A stretch of DNA of 64,000 bases. Origin: Lineus longissimus. Lineage: Eukaryota > Nemertea > Pilidiophora > Heteronemertea > Lineidae. The notes beneath the pieces are model-generated. The model did no database searches. It saw nothing but the letters and a program-made list of their open reading frames with translations, and was not told the origin of the DNA. Positions 38,395 to 53,300 of the stretch are shown here, one piece after another; the first letter of the stretch is position 1; the number at the start of each line of letters is the position of its first letter. Made by a program: the position numbers and the translations under genes. The stretch is from NCBI RefSeq assembly GCF_910592395.1, contig NC_088309.1, forward strand, positions 3,226,501 to 3,290,500, written 5' to 3'.

Positions 38395-41300
38395 CTGGAA
38401 GAGGAAAGGAAATTCCTGCTGTTAAACAATGACTGAACAAAAAAAGCATTGGTCGAGTCCTGAATAATCATTGACATTTTACAAAAAAGCCGGGACGTGA
38501 TATGGGTTGGCTGGATCAATTACAAGAGACTAAGCTGTAATTCACTGTTATCCTATCAGTATCCACCAAGTTTAAAGTCATCGAAATAAAATTTAATGAT
38601 CATAAATGAAATAATTATACAATTCAACAAATATATATTATGCATTTCCATTACTTACTGATGTCGTTCAGGACATCATCCGTCCCGCAGTTGAGTTCAT
38701 CGAAACCATTGGGACAGTCTTTCTTGCCGTCACAGACGTACGAATTGGCCACGCACACCTGATTGATATTGCACGAGAAGAAGCCAGTCACTGGGCAGAC
38801 ATATGCTGTAAGAGACAACAGATACCCGAGTGAAATGCTCAACATCAGATTAGAGACCTAAGGGCAAATCTTCCTTTCCCGTCAGTGGATACGCTAATGG
38901 GTATTTCTTATGTACGGAAAAGTATCTGCGTTTCGTTGTTGTTTTGGACCATCGATATCCTTCTCATGGTTTACTTCATAAAGTAACTTGTTTGAAACTT
39001 GATATGAAGATCATATTGAGAAAGAAGTCATTTCTTCTCTAATGATCGCCTCACAAATGCAAACACTATTGCGAAATGATGTATATAGTAAGGATGTAGC
39101 AGCATGTAAACAAGAGTGTTGGCTTTGATGTGATGTAGCAGCATTAAAACAATAGTCTGGGATTTGATGTGATAGGCCTATTGTTCTTACCAACAGGCCC
39201 ACAGTCTGCCACATCCGAACACGTTCTTTGTTCTTGTCGACTACCCGGGCAGGTGAGCCCAGTTCCGGTTGCCGGAGGTTTGTCACATGCTCTTACACGT
39301 ATATGGGTTCCAGTTCCACATGTTACTGAGCATGCACCCCATTGACGCCATTCGCCCCAGGCACCATCGGTATCTGAAAATGATGGCACGTTGTTCTCTG
39401 GTATTCAAAAGGAACTAAGAAATGAGTTCTCGCCTGATTGACATCATATAGTGTCCAGTTGCGACAGGGTTATGGTGAATCAGAACGAGATTTATCTCGA
39501 ATGCAATGGAAGCAACAAAGCCTGGCATTAAAGTAAATAACTTCATGTACTATTCTTTTATACTAAGTAGCATTGGACACATCAAAGAAAGCAATTGCCG
39601 ATCAAGTGAGTAACAAGAGGGGAACATGTTCGGAAAAGGAGGACGCGCTTTCAGTGTCAATATCGATATGACTGAATTCAACAGTGGCAGGCTACTTGTT
39701 CAAGATGGTTAGAAGAATATGTCCTGACAGGTATCTGTGGTCAGTTCTATTCCAACCCAGAAGACAATTAAAGGAAAGCTAATCGCAATTTTCAAACATG
39801 AAAACAAGATGGTGAGGACTATGAGATTGGCCACCGCATTTTATCATCTATGGCAACTTAGTAATTTCATTCTTTACCTCTGTTGCATGTCTTTCCATCT
39901 CCATTATAACCAGTCTTGCACCTACACGAGTAGCTCCCAGCCGTGTTGGTGCATATTCCATTAGTTTTGTCGCAGTTATCAGTCCCCAATCTGCATTCAT
40001 CAAGATCTAGAAATAAACGGGGAGCTGTCAGCCGTTATGGATGAGGTTATTTTTCTTGCCTTGCCTTTAACACCGGGAGAGTAACCACTCCGACAGGTGC
40101 TTTCGGTCCTCTTCCGTCTAGCACCTCAAGTAGATATCTGATTGTTGGTTTTTGACGCATTATCTGTCGACAATGAGCAGTTTGTTGCATAATCTCCTGT
40201 AGGCCTAATAACGCAGGTAAACAGACAGGTACAACCTACACGACAACGCGAATACACTGACGCAGTCTATCTATCATGACAATGGATTTATTCCTTCACT
40301 TTACTTGCGCATCTTACCTGTGCATGTCTGTCCATTTCCAGTAAAGCCAGTCTTACACCTACAGGTGAAAGTACCTGGCTGATTTATACATAGTCCATTA
40401 ACTTTGTCACAATTATTGGTTCTGTCATCAGAACATTCGTTTTTGTCTGAAAGTACGTCAAAAAGAATAACAAATAGCTGCCAAATGGAAGATGTTACAT
40501 TCCTCGAGGACAGACATAGATCAAGCTACGAGGATTGCTGTAAATTATATCATAATACTATCTCAAAGACAACAAACAACGGCATGTTGTCCACGCCAAT
40601 ATCTTTAAGATAAATCTGGTTCACATGTGACTAGTCTTGGTGGCAATCACCTGAAAGAAATGTTTCTGTTCAAGACTCGATCTATCGTCTTAGTTTAATC
40701 ATATTCCATTCGCAAATAGCTCCCAGCGCACGAGTGAACCGAAGATGCGGTCATTGCAATTCTGCTCTAAAGAGGAATCTCTCTTACCGAGACATATCTT
40801 TCCATTTCCAGTGAACCCAGTCTTACATGTGCATGTATAGGTAGTAACACCATCCGAACATATTGCGTTTTTGTCACAGTCCATCCTTGGATCAGAACAT
40901 TTTATGTTGCCAGCTAGAAAAAAGATCAGAAATGTTGGACATAGTTCCAGCCGTCCAACTGACTGCTAAAATTTGGGCTTTTTGCTAAGCAAAGAGAAAT
41001 ACCGGGGTAAGCCCGTAAATTGAATTGATACCTTATGAAAGCGACACACGATATCAAAAAGATTTCTTTATCAGTAGTGGAATACGCTTCTCGGTTATTT
41101 GTTATTATGAAAAATTTGTTAAACGACTGAATGAATACCTTACGGATTTTTAGTAATGGCTTTAACCACGGAACTGCATTGAAGGTATTTTCGTATTGTT
41201 GGGGATGATTTGCTGTATATTACCTGTGCATATCTGGCCGTTTCCAGTAAAGCCAGTTTTACAGACGCACTGGTAAGAACCAACTGTATTCTTGCATTCT

Positions 41301-44300
41301 GAGTTGGCAGCAGTGCATGGCTGGTTAGTTGCTTGACACTCGTTTATATCTTTAAAAAGAAAAGACTTGCAATGAGATCAAACGAAGTGAAATGAGTTGA
41401 AAAGAGTTAAATGATATTGCTAAAGCCTTGAGTAAGGTTGCAAAAAAGCCGGACGACCCTACTTCAACCAGCCAGAGACCCAGAGAATGCATCTTAACCC
41501 AAAGTATGCACCGTAATGGAGAACCTTTCAGGAAGAAAATTTCGGTCAAATATAAGAACCAGGGAACGGTTTAATTCTTATAAAAATTGATATGAAGGCG
41601 AATTAACGGGATAGTACTCACTGATAATGGGAACTATGTGCACTTGGTGACTGGCATGAAAAATTTGTAATCACCAGAAAGAAGGCACAGGAATATAAAA
41701 TATTTCCTTATGCGATCGCACTGTGAACTTACCGACGCAGAACCTTCCATCTCCAATGAAGCCTCTATTACACTGGCAGACAAACGCATCAATCGTGTTA
41801 GTGCATTTAGCGTTAACCTTATCGCAGTCATGGGTACCCAGGGCACACTCGTCAACTCCTGTGAGATATGAATGATTTATAAAACGTTTAACCACAAAAA
41901 TCACAATGACACCACTTAAGCCGAAAATGAACTGCTGCAACTTTTTTAGTTTTCCCGTTTCTCAGTGTTCCCCTCCATTGTTTGAGAACGCTAAAATATT
42001 GACTGACACGTTTTTCTGAGCGTTTCTGACACCTGACTGGCAGGTGAGGCCCCCATCCAGAAAACTTTGTCATACCGAAGAAAAGGCATTGCAACTGCAT
42101 GGCGAAAGTATACGAACTATAAATGATCTTACCTGTGGCAGTGCATGTCACCCCGTTTCCATTAAAGCCAGGTTTACAAGCGCATGTGAATGATCCTTGA
42201 GTGTTGGTGCATATACCATTGGTTCTGTCACAGTTCTGGGTGTTCGCCGTGCACTCGTTTATGTCTAAATGTGAAAGCAATAACATTGGAATCATGATTT
42301 TGATAGACCGAGCCTCGATTTTATTGGGTTAACCAAATCATTTCATTATTCAAGAAAGAGGAACTGTTAAATCTCAAACTGTTCCAAGTTTACTCATACT
42401 GGTGAATGATATATTGGTTTCAGCCTGGTCACCTCATTAATGTTCCTGTGCATGTCTTCCCGTTACTAGTTCCAGGTAAAAAAATAACGGTATACCGACA
42501 AACTTTATTTGTGTGATACCCACTCTTTCCTTTCCAACGAACTGCTCCATACACGTTCCCCTTTAAAACTAACCTGTGCATATAATCCCGTTTCCAGTGA
42601 AACCACTTTTACAAGAACATGTGAATGATCCTGCCGGTGTATTGGTGCATATGCCGTTCGTCCTGTCGCAGTTGTGTGTATTCGCAGTGCATTCGTTGAT
42701 ATCTGATACACAAGAATGATATACTTCAGATATACTTCCACTGAATAATCTTCTCACAGTAAATTTTGCAGATTCTTTGAGTTCTGTCGCAGTTGTGGTA
42801 TTTGAGGTGCATCCGAGGTATTCGAGGTACATTCGAAGTAAAGAACTTTTACAGTACTGTCTTTTGTTAGGTTTGCAACCTACGGGTCCATTATGTAAAG
42901 CGAAAATATCGATGTGTCTTGTTCACAATTACAAATGATGGGGTCGGAAGGTCATCAACTATATGAAAAACGTTCATTGTTCTGTGTTCAATTGTAAACC
43001 TCTTCTTATCTCATTGAAGAGAAACACCACGAAATACAAGAAAAGCCTTAATACTGTACCTTATAAATCCTCATGTATACCCTAATAGCATTAGTAAAAT
43101 TTAGAAACTTCTGGCTTGGGATTCAGTACCTACCTGTGCATGTTCTCCCGTTTCCGGTGAATCCCGTTTTACAGGCACAGGTGAAGGAACCGACTGTATT
43201 GCTACATATAGCGTTTGTCCTGTCGCAGTTGTGTGTATTCGCAGTACATTCGTTGATATCTGAAGAGATCACCAATATTAATTGAAAAGACAGTTTAGAA
43301 TGAGTAAGAGATAAACAAATTTGTCATAGACTTGTACCAATGACAAATGTTCATAGAGGCATGAGATATGTAACGATTAAGTACGAGCTTCCACAGGACA
43401 GCTGCTGTAATCGAAACTCTAGAACAGTAGAGGTTCCATCATTCTGTCTTACCTGTGCAAGTCCTTCCATTGCCTGCAAAGCCATTCTTGCACGAACAGA
43501 AAAATGATGTCGGAGTATCAGTACAGATCCCGTTTGTCCTGTCACAATTGTCTGTTTTCAATGTGCATTCGTCTACAGCTGAAAACACCGAAGGTGGTCA
43601 ATGAGTGTTTTATGATGTGGGCCGCCATACTCGCACACAGGGTATTATAGTACTGCTTATTCTATTGACAGACTGGGCGTGGCGATTTGATAAAAATCCC
43701 TCCCTCGCCATACATGTTACCCTCTTCTTACCCGATCGTCAGACTAGACGTACACAAGTTATAAATGCCCCCTCCTTCTCCATACATACTCCAGTCTGGT
43801 TACCTAACTAAAAGGTGAGACATGCACACCTAATATAAGAGCCCTACATCCTCTATAAATGTACCTTTACTTAACTCACAACTGGTGAAAGTATCGGAAT
43901 TACAAAAACTGTAAATGATCTTACCTGTTGCACTGCATGTCACCCCGTTTCCAGTAAAGCCAGGTTTACAAGCGCATGTGAATGATCCTTGAGTGTTGGT
44001 GCATATACCATTGGTTCTGTCACAGTTCTGGGTGTTCGCAGTGCACTCGTTTATGTCTAAATGTGAAAGCAATAACATTGGAATATGATTTTGACAGATT
44101 GAGCCTCGATTTTATCTGGTTACCCAAACCATTTCATTGTTTAATAAAGAGTGAGGAACTGTTAACTCTCAAACTATTCCAAGTTCCCTCATACTGGTGA
44201 ATGATATATTGGTTTCGGTGTGGTGACCTCTTTAATTTACCTGTGCATGTCTTCCCGTCTCTAGTGAAGCCAGATTGACAGTTTCAGGTAAAAAAAAACA

Positions 44301-47300
44301 ACGGTATGCTGACAAAGTTTATTTGCACCACCCACCCACCCTTTCCTTTTCAACGAACTGCTCCATACACGCTCCCCTTTATAACTAACCTGTGCATATT
44401 ATCCCGTTTCCAGTGAAACCATTTTTACAAGAACATGTGAATGATCCTGCCGGTGTATTGGTGCATATGCCGTTCGTCCTGTCGCAGTTGTGTGTATTCG
44501 CAGTGCATTCGTTGATATCTGATAAACAAGAATAATATACTTCAGATATACTTCCACTGAATAATCTTCTCACAGTAAATTTTGCAGATTCTTTGAGTTC
44601 CGTCGTAGTTGTGGTATTTGAGGTGCATCCGAGGTATTCGAGATGCATTCGAAGTAAAGACCATTAACAGTACTGTCTTTTGTTAGGTTTACAACCTACG
44701 GGTCCATTATGTAAAGCGAAAATATCGATGTGTCTTGTTCACAATTACAAATGATGGGGTTGGAAGGTCATCAACTATATGAAAAACGTTCATTGTTCTG
44801 TGTTCAATTGTAAACCTCTTCTTATCTCATTGAAGAGAAACACCACGAAATACAAGAAAAGCCTTAATACCTTATAAATCCTCATGTATACCCTAATAGC
44901 ATTAGTAAACTTTAGAAACTTCTGGCTTGGGATTCAGTACCTACCTGTGCATGTTCTCCCGTTTCCAGTGAAACCACTTTTACAAGAACACGTGAATGAT
45001 CCTGCCGGTGTATTGGTGCATATGCCGTTCGTCCTGTCGCAGTTGTGTGTATTCGCAGTGCATTCGTTGATATCTGATACACAAGAATGATATACTTCAG
45101 ATATACTTTCACTGAATAATCTTCTCACAGTAAATTTTGCAGATTCTTTGAGTTCTGTCGCACTTGTGGTATTTGAGGTGCATCCGAGGTATTCGAGGTG
45201 CATTCGAAGTAAAGACCATTAACAGTACTGTCTTTTGTTAGGTTTGCAACCTACGGGTCCATTATGTAAAGCGAAAATATCGATGTGTCTTGTTCACAAT
45301 TACAAATGATGGGGTTGGAAGGTCATCAACTATATGAAAAACGTTCATTGTTCTGTGTTCAATTGTAAACCTCTTCTTATCTCATTGAAGACAAACACAA
45401 CAAAATACAAGAAAAGCCTTAATACCTTATAAATCCTCATGTATACCCTAATAGCATTAGTAAACTTTAGAAACTTCTGGCTTGGGATTCAGTACCTACC
45501 TGTGCATGTTCTCCCGTTTCCAGTGAAACCACTTTTACAAGAACATGTGAATGATCCTGCCGGTGTATTGGTGCATATGCCGTTCGTCCTGTCGCAGTTG
45601 TGTGTATTCGCAGTGCATTCGTTGATATCTGATACACAAGAATGATATACTTCAGGTATACTTCCACTGATTAATCTTCTCACAGTAAATTTTGCAGATT
45701 CTTTGAGTTCTGTCGCAGTTGTGGTATTTGAGGTGCATCCGAGGTATTCGAGGTGCATTCGAAGTAAAGACCATTAACAGTACTGTCTTTTGTCAGGTTT
45801 GCAACCTACGGGTCCATTATGTAAAGCGAAAATATCGATGTGTCTTGTTCACAATTACAAATGATGGGGTCGGAAGGTCATCAACTATATGAAAAACGTT
45901 CATTGTTCTGTGTTCAATTGTAAACCTCTTCTTATCTCATTGAAGAGAAACACCACGAAATACAAGAAAAGCCTTAATACCTTATAAATCCTCATGTATA
46001 CCCTAATAGCATTAGTAAAATTTAGAAACTTCTGGCTTGGGATTCAGTAACTACCTGTGCATGTTCTCCCGTTTCCGGTGAATCCCGTTTTACAGGCACA
46101 GGTGAAGGAACCGACTGTATTGCTACATATAGCGTTTGTCCTGTCGCAGTTGTGTGTATTCGCTGTACATTCGTTGATATCTGAAGAGATCACCAATATT
46201 AATTGAAAAGACAGTTTAGAATGAGTAAGAGATAAACAAATTTGTCATAGACTTGTACCAATGACAAATGTTCATAGAGGCATGAGATATGTAACGATTA
46301 AGTACGAGCACCCACAGGACAGCTGCTGTAATCGAAACTCTAGAACAGTAGAGGTTCCATCTTACTGTCTTACCTGTGCAAATCCTTCCATTGCCTGCAA
46401 AGCCAATCTTGCACGAACAGAAAAATGATGTCGGAGTATCAGTACAGATCCCGTTTGTCCTGTCACAATTGTCTGTTTTCAATGTGCATTCGTCTACAGC
46501 TGAAAACACCGAAGGTGGTCAATGAGTGTTTTATGATGTGGGCCGCCATACTCGCACACAGGGTATTATAGTACTGCTTATTCTATTGACAGACTGGGCG
46601 TGGCGATTTGATAAAAATCCCTCCCTCGCCATACATGTTATCCTCTTCTTACCCGATCGTCAGACTAGACGTACACAAGTTATAAATGCCCCCTCCTTCT
46701 CCATACATACTCCAGTCTGGTTACCTAACTAAAAGGTGAGACATGCACACCTAATATAAGAGCCCTACATCCTCTATAAATGTACCTTTACTTAACTCAC
46801 AACTGGTGAAAGTATCGGAATTACAAAAACTGTAAATGATCTTACCTGTTGCACTGCATGTCACCCCGTTTCCAGTAAAGCCAGGTTTACAAGCGCATGT
46901 GAATGATCCTTGAGTGTTGGTGCATATACCATTGGTTCTGTCACAGTTCTGGGTGTTCGCAGTGCACTCGTTTATGTCTAAATGTGAAAGCAATAACATT
47001 GGAATATGATTTTGACAGATTGAGCCTCGATTTTATCGGGTTACCCAAACCATTTCATTGTTTAATAAAGAGTGAGGAACTGTTAACTCTCAAACTATTC
47101 CAAGTTCCCTCATACTGGTGAATGATATATTGGTTTCGGTGTGGTGACCTCTTTAATTTACCTGTGCATGTCTTCCCGTCTCTAGTGAAGCCAGATTGAC
47201 AGTTTCAGGTAAAAAAAAACAACGGTATGCTGACAAAGTTTATTTGCACCACCCACCCACCCTTTTCTTTTCAACGAACTGCTCCATACACGCTCCCCTT

Positions 47301-50300
47301 TATAACTAACCTGTGCATATTATCCCGTTTCCAGTGAAACCATTTTTACAAGAACATGTGAATGATCCTGCCGGTGTATTGGTGCATATGCCGTTCGTCC
47401 TGTCGCAGTTGTGTGTATTCGCAGTGCATTCGTTGATATCTGATACACAAGAATGATATACTTCAGGTATATTTCCACTGAATAATCTTCTCACAGTAAA
47501 TTTTGCAGATTCTTTGAGTTCCGTCGCAGTTGTGGTATTTGAGGTGCATCCGAGGTATTCGAGATGCATTCGAAGTAAAGACCATTAACAGTACTGTCTT
47601 TTGTTAGGTTCACAACCTACGGGTCCATTATGTAAAGCGAAAATATCGATGTGTCTTGTTCACAATTACAAATGATGGGGTCGGAAGGTCATCAACTATA
47701 TGAAAAACGTTCATTGTTCTGTGTTCAATTGTAAACCTCTTCTTATCTCATTGAAGAGAAACACCACGAAATACAAGAAAAGCCTTAATACCTTATTAAT
47801 CCTCATGTATACCCTAATAGCATTAGTAAACTTTAGAAACTTCTGGCTTGGGATTCAGTACCTACCTGTGCATGTTCTCCCGTTTCCAGTGAAACCACTT
47901 TTACAAGAACACGTGAATGATCCTGCCGGTGTATTGGTGCATATGCCGTTCGTCCTGTCGCAGTTGTGTGTATTCGCAGTGCATTCGTTGATATCTGATA
48001 CACAAGAATGATATACTTCAGATATACTTTCACTGAATAATCTTCTCACAGTAAATTTTGCAGATTCTTTGAGCTCTGTCGCAGTTGTGGTATTTGAGGT
48101 GCATCCGAGGTATTCGAGGTGCATTCGAAGTAAAGACCATTAACAGTACTGTCTTTTGTTAGGTTTGCAACCTACGGGTCCATTATGTAAAGCGAAAATA
48201 TCGATGTGTCTTGTTCACAATTACAAATGATGGGGTTGGAAGGTCATCAAGTATATGAAAAACGTTCATTGTTCTGTGTTCAATTGTAAACCTCTTCTTA
48301 TCTCATTGAAGACAAACACAACAAAATACAAGAAAAGCCTTAATACCTTATAAATCCTCATGTATACCCTAATAGCATTAGTAAACTTTAGAAACTTCTG
48401 GCTTGGGATTCAGTACCTACCTGTGCATGTTCTCCCGTTTCCAGTGAAACCACTTTTACAAGAACATGTGAATGATCCTGCCGGTGTATTGGTGCATATG
48501 CCGTTCGTCCTGTCGCAGTTGTGTGTATTCGCAGTGCATTCGTTGATATCTGATAAACAAGAATGATATACTTCAGATATAATTCCGCTGAATAATCTTC
48601 TCACAGTAAATTGTGCAGATTCTTTGAGTTCTGTCGCAGTTGTGGTATTTGAGGTGCATCCGAGGTATTCGAGGTGCATTCGAAGTAAAGACCATTAACA
48701 GTACTGTCTTTTGTTAGGTTTGCAACCTACGGGTCCATTATGTAAAGCGAAAATATCGATGTGTTTTGTTCACAATTACAAATGATGGGGTCGGAAGGTC
48801 ATCAACTATATGAAAAACGTTCATTGTTCTGTGTTCAATTGTAAACCTCTTCTTATCTCATTGAAGAGAAACACCACGAAATACAAGAAAAGCCTTAATA
48901 CCTTATAAATCCTCATGTATACCCTAATAGCATTAGTAAACTTTAGAAACTTCTTGCTTGGGATTCAGTACCTACCTGTGCATGTTCTCCCGTTTCCAGT
49001 GAAACCACTTTTACAAGAACACGTGAATGATCCTGCCGGTGTATTGGTGCATATGCCGTTCGTCCTGTCGCAGTTGTGTGTATTCGCAGTGCATTCGTTG
49101 ATATCTGATACACAAGAATAATATACTTCAGGTATACTTCCACTGATTAATCTTCTCACAGTAAATTTTGCAGATTCTTTGAGTTCTGTCGCAGTTGTGG
49201 TATTTGAGGTGCATCCGAGGTATTCGAGGTGCATTCGAGGTAAAGACCATTAACAGTACTGTCTTTTGTCAGGTTTGCAACCTACGGGTCCATTATGTAA
49301 AGCGGAAATATCGATGTGTCTTGTTCACAATTACAAATGATGGGGTCGGAAGGTCATCAACTATATGAAAAACGTTCAATGTTCTGTGTTCAATTGTAAA
49401 CCTCTTTTTATCTCATTGAAGAGAAACACCACGAAATACAAGAAAAGCATTAATACCTTATAAATCCTCATGTATACCCTAATAGCATTAGTAAACTTTA
49501 GAAACTTCTGGCTTGGGATTCAGTACCTACCTGTGCATGTTATCCCGTTTCCGGTGAATCCCGTTTTACAGGCACAGGTGAAGGAACCGACTTTATTGCT
49601 ACATATAGCGTTTGTCCTGTCGCAGTTGTGTGTATTCGCAGTACATTCGTTGATATCTGAAGAGATCACCAATATTAATTGAAAAACACAGTTTAGAATG
49701 AGTAAGAGATAAAGAAATTTGTCATAGACTTGTACCAATGACAAATGTTCATAGAGGCATGAGATATGTAACGATTAAGTACGAGCTTCCACAGGACAGC
49801 TGCTGTAATCGAAACTCTAGAACAGTAGAGGTTCCATCATTCTGTCTTACCTGTGCAAGTCCTTCCATTGCCTGCAAAGCCATTCTTGCACGAACAGAAA
49901 AATGATGTCGGAGTATCAGTACAGATCCCGTTTGTCCTGTCACAATTGTCTGTTTTCAATGTGCATTCGTCTACAGCTGAAAACACCGAAGGTGGTCAAT
50001 GAGTGTTTTATGATGTGGGCCGCCATACTCGCACACAGGGTATTATAGTACTGCTTATTCTATTGACAGACTGGGCGTGGCGATTTGATAAAAATCCCTC
50101 CCTCGCCATACATGTTATCATCTTCTTACCCGATCGTCAGACTAGACGTACACAAGTTATAAATGCCCCCTCCTTCTCCATACATACTCCAGTCTGGTTA
50201 CCTAACTAAAAGGTGAGACATGCACACCTAATATAAGAGCCCTACATCCTCTATAAATGTACCTTTACTTAACTCACAACTGGGGAAAGTATCGGAATTA

Positions 50301-53300
50301 CAAAAACTGTAAATGATCTTACCTGTTGCACTGCATGTCACCCCGTTTCCAGTAAAGCCAGGTTTACAAGCGCATGTGAATGATCCTTGAGTGTTGGTGC
50401 ATATACCATTGGTTCTGTCACAGTTCTGGGTGTTCGCAGTGCACTCGTTTATGTCTAAATGTGAAAGCAATAACATTGGAATATGATTTTGACAGATTGA
50501 GCCTCGATTTTATCGGGTTACCCAAACCATTTCATTGTTTAATAAAGAGTGAGGAACTGCTAACTCTCAAACTATTCCAAGTTCCCTCATACTGGTGAAT
50601 GATATATTGGTTTCGGTGTGGTGACCTCTTTAATTTACCTGTGCATGTCTTCCCGTCTCTAGTGAAGCAAGATTGACAGTTTCAGGTAAAAAAAAACAAC
50701 GGTATGCTGACAAAGTTTATTTGCACCACCCACCCTTTCCTTTTCAACGAACTGCTCCATACACGCTCCCCTTTATAACTAACCTGTGCATATTATCCCG
50801 TTTCCAGTGAAACCATTTTTACAAGAACATGTGAATGATCCTGCCGGTGTATTGGTGCATATGCCGTTCGTCCTGTCGCAGTTGTGTGTATTCGCAGTGC
50901 ATTCGTTGATATCTGATACACAAGAATGATATACTTCAGGTATATTTCCACTGAATAATCTTCTCACAGTAAATTTTGCAGATTCTTTGAGTTCCGTCGC
51001 AGTTGTGGTATTTGAGGTGCATCCGAGGTATTCGAGATGCATTCGAAGTAAAGACCATTAACAGTACTGTCTTTTGTTAGGTTCACAACCTACGGGTCCA
51101 TTATGTAAAGCGAAAATATCGATGTGTCTTGTTCACAATTACAAATGATGGGGTCGGAAGGTCATCAACTATATGAAAAACGTTCATTGTTCTGTGTTCA
51201 ATTGTAAACCTCTTCTTATCTCATTGAAGAGAAACACCACGAAATACAAGAAAAGCCTTAATACCTTATAAATCCTCATGTATACCCTAATAGCATTAGT
51301 AAACTTTAGAAACTTCTGGCTTGGGATTCAGTACCTACCTGTGCATGTTCTCCCGTTTCCAGTGAAACCACTTTTACAAGAACACGTGAATGATCCTGCC
51401 GGTGTATTGGTGCATATGCCGTTCGTCCTGTCGCAGTTGTGTGTATTCGCAGTGCATTCGTTGATATCTGATACACAAGAATGATATACTTCAGATATAC
51501 TTTCACTGAATAATCTTCTCACAGTAAATTTTGCAGATTCTTTGAGCTCTGTCGCAGTTGTGGTATTTGAGGTGCATCCGAGGTATTCGAGGTGCATTCG
51601 AAGTAAAGACCATTAACAGTACTGTCTTTTGTTAGGTTTGCAACCTACGGGTCCATTATGTAAAGCGAAAATATCGATGTGTCTTGTTCACAATTACAAA
51701 TGATGGGGTTGGAAGGTCATCAAGTATATGAAAAACGTTCATTGTTCTGTGTTCAATTGTAAACCTCTTCTTATCTCATTGAAGACAAACACAACAAAAT
51801 ACAAGAAAAGCCTTAATACCTTATAAATCCTCATGTATACCCTAATAGCATTAGTAAACTTTAGAAACTTCTGGCTTGGGATTCAGTACCTACCTGTGCA
51901 TGTTCTCCCGTTTCCAGTGAAACCACTTTTACAAGAACATGTGAATGATCCTGCCGGTGTATTGGTGCATATGCCGTTCGTCCTGTCGCAGTTGTGTGTA
52001 TTCGCAGTGCATTCGTTGATATCTGATAAACAAGAATGATATACTTCAGATATAATTCCGCTGAATAATCTTCTCACAGTAAATTGTGCAGATTCTTTGA
52101 GTTCTGTCGCAGTTGTGGTATTTGAGGTGCATCCGAGGTATTCGAGGTGCATTCGAAGTAAAGACCATTAACAGTACTGTCTTTTGTTAGGTTTGCAACC
52201 TACGGGTCCATTATGTAAAGCGAAAATATCGATGTGTTTTGTTCACAATTACAAATGATGGGGTCGGAAGGTCATCAACTATATGAAAAACGTTCATTGT
52301 TCTGTGTTCAATTGTAAACCTCTTCTTATCTCATTGAAGAGAAACACCACGAAATACAAGAAAAGCCTTAATACCTTATAAATCCTCATGTATACCCTAA
52401 TAGCATTAGTAAACTTTAGAAACTTCTTGCTTGGGATTCAGTACCTACCTGTGCATGTTCTCCCGTTTCCAGTGAAACCACTTTTACAAGAACACGTGAA
52501 TGATCCTGCCAGTGTATTGGTGCATATGCCGTTCGTCCTGTCGCAGTTGTGTGTATTCGCAGTGCATTCGTTGATATCTGATACACAAGAATAATATACT
52601 TCAGGTATACTTCCACTGATTAATCTTCTCACAGTAAATTTTGCAGATTCTTTGAGTTCTGTCGCAGTTGTGGTATTTGAGGTGCATCCGAGGTATTCGA
52701 GGTGCATTCGAAGTAAAGACCATTAACAGTACTGTCTTTTGTTAGGTTTGCAACCTACGGGTCCATTATGTAAAGCGAAAATATCGATGTGTCTTGTTCA
52801 CAATTACAAATGATGGGGTTGGAAGGTCATCAACTATATGAAAAACGTTCATTGTTCTGTGTTCAATTGTAAACCTCTTCTTATCTCATTGAAGACAAAC
52901 ACAACAAAATACAAGAAAAGCCTTGATACCTTATAAATCCTCATGTATACCCTAATAGCATTAGTAAACTTTAGAAACTTCTGGCTTGGGATTCAGTACC
53001 TACCTGTGCATGTTCTCCCGTTTCCAGTGAAACCACTTTTACAAGAACATATGAATGATCCTGCCGGTGTATTGGTGCATATGCCGTTCGTCCTGTCGCA
53101 GTTGTGTGTATTCGCAGTGCATTCGTTGATATCTGATAAACAAGAATGATATACTTCAGATATACTTCCGCTGAATAATCTTCTCACAGTAAATTGTGCA
53201 GATTCTTTGAGTTCTGTCGCAGTTGTGGTATTTGAGGTGCATCCGAGGTATTCGAGGTGCATTCGAAGTAAAGACCATTAACAGTACTGTCTTTTGTTAG

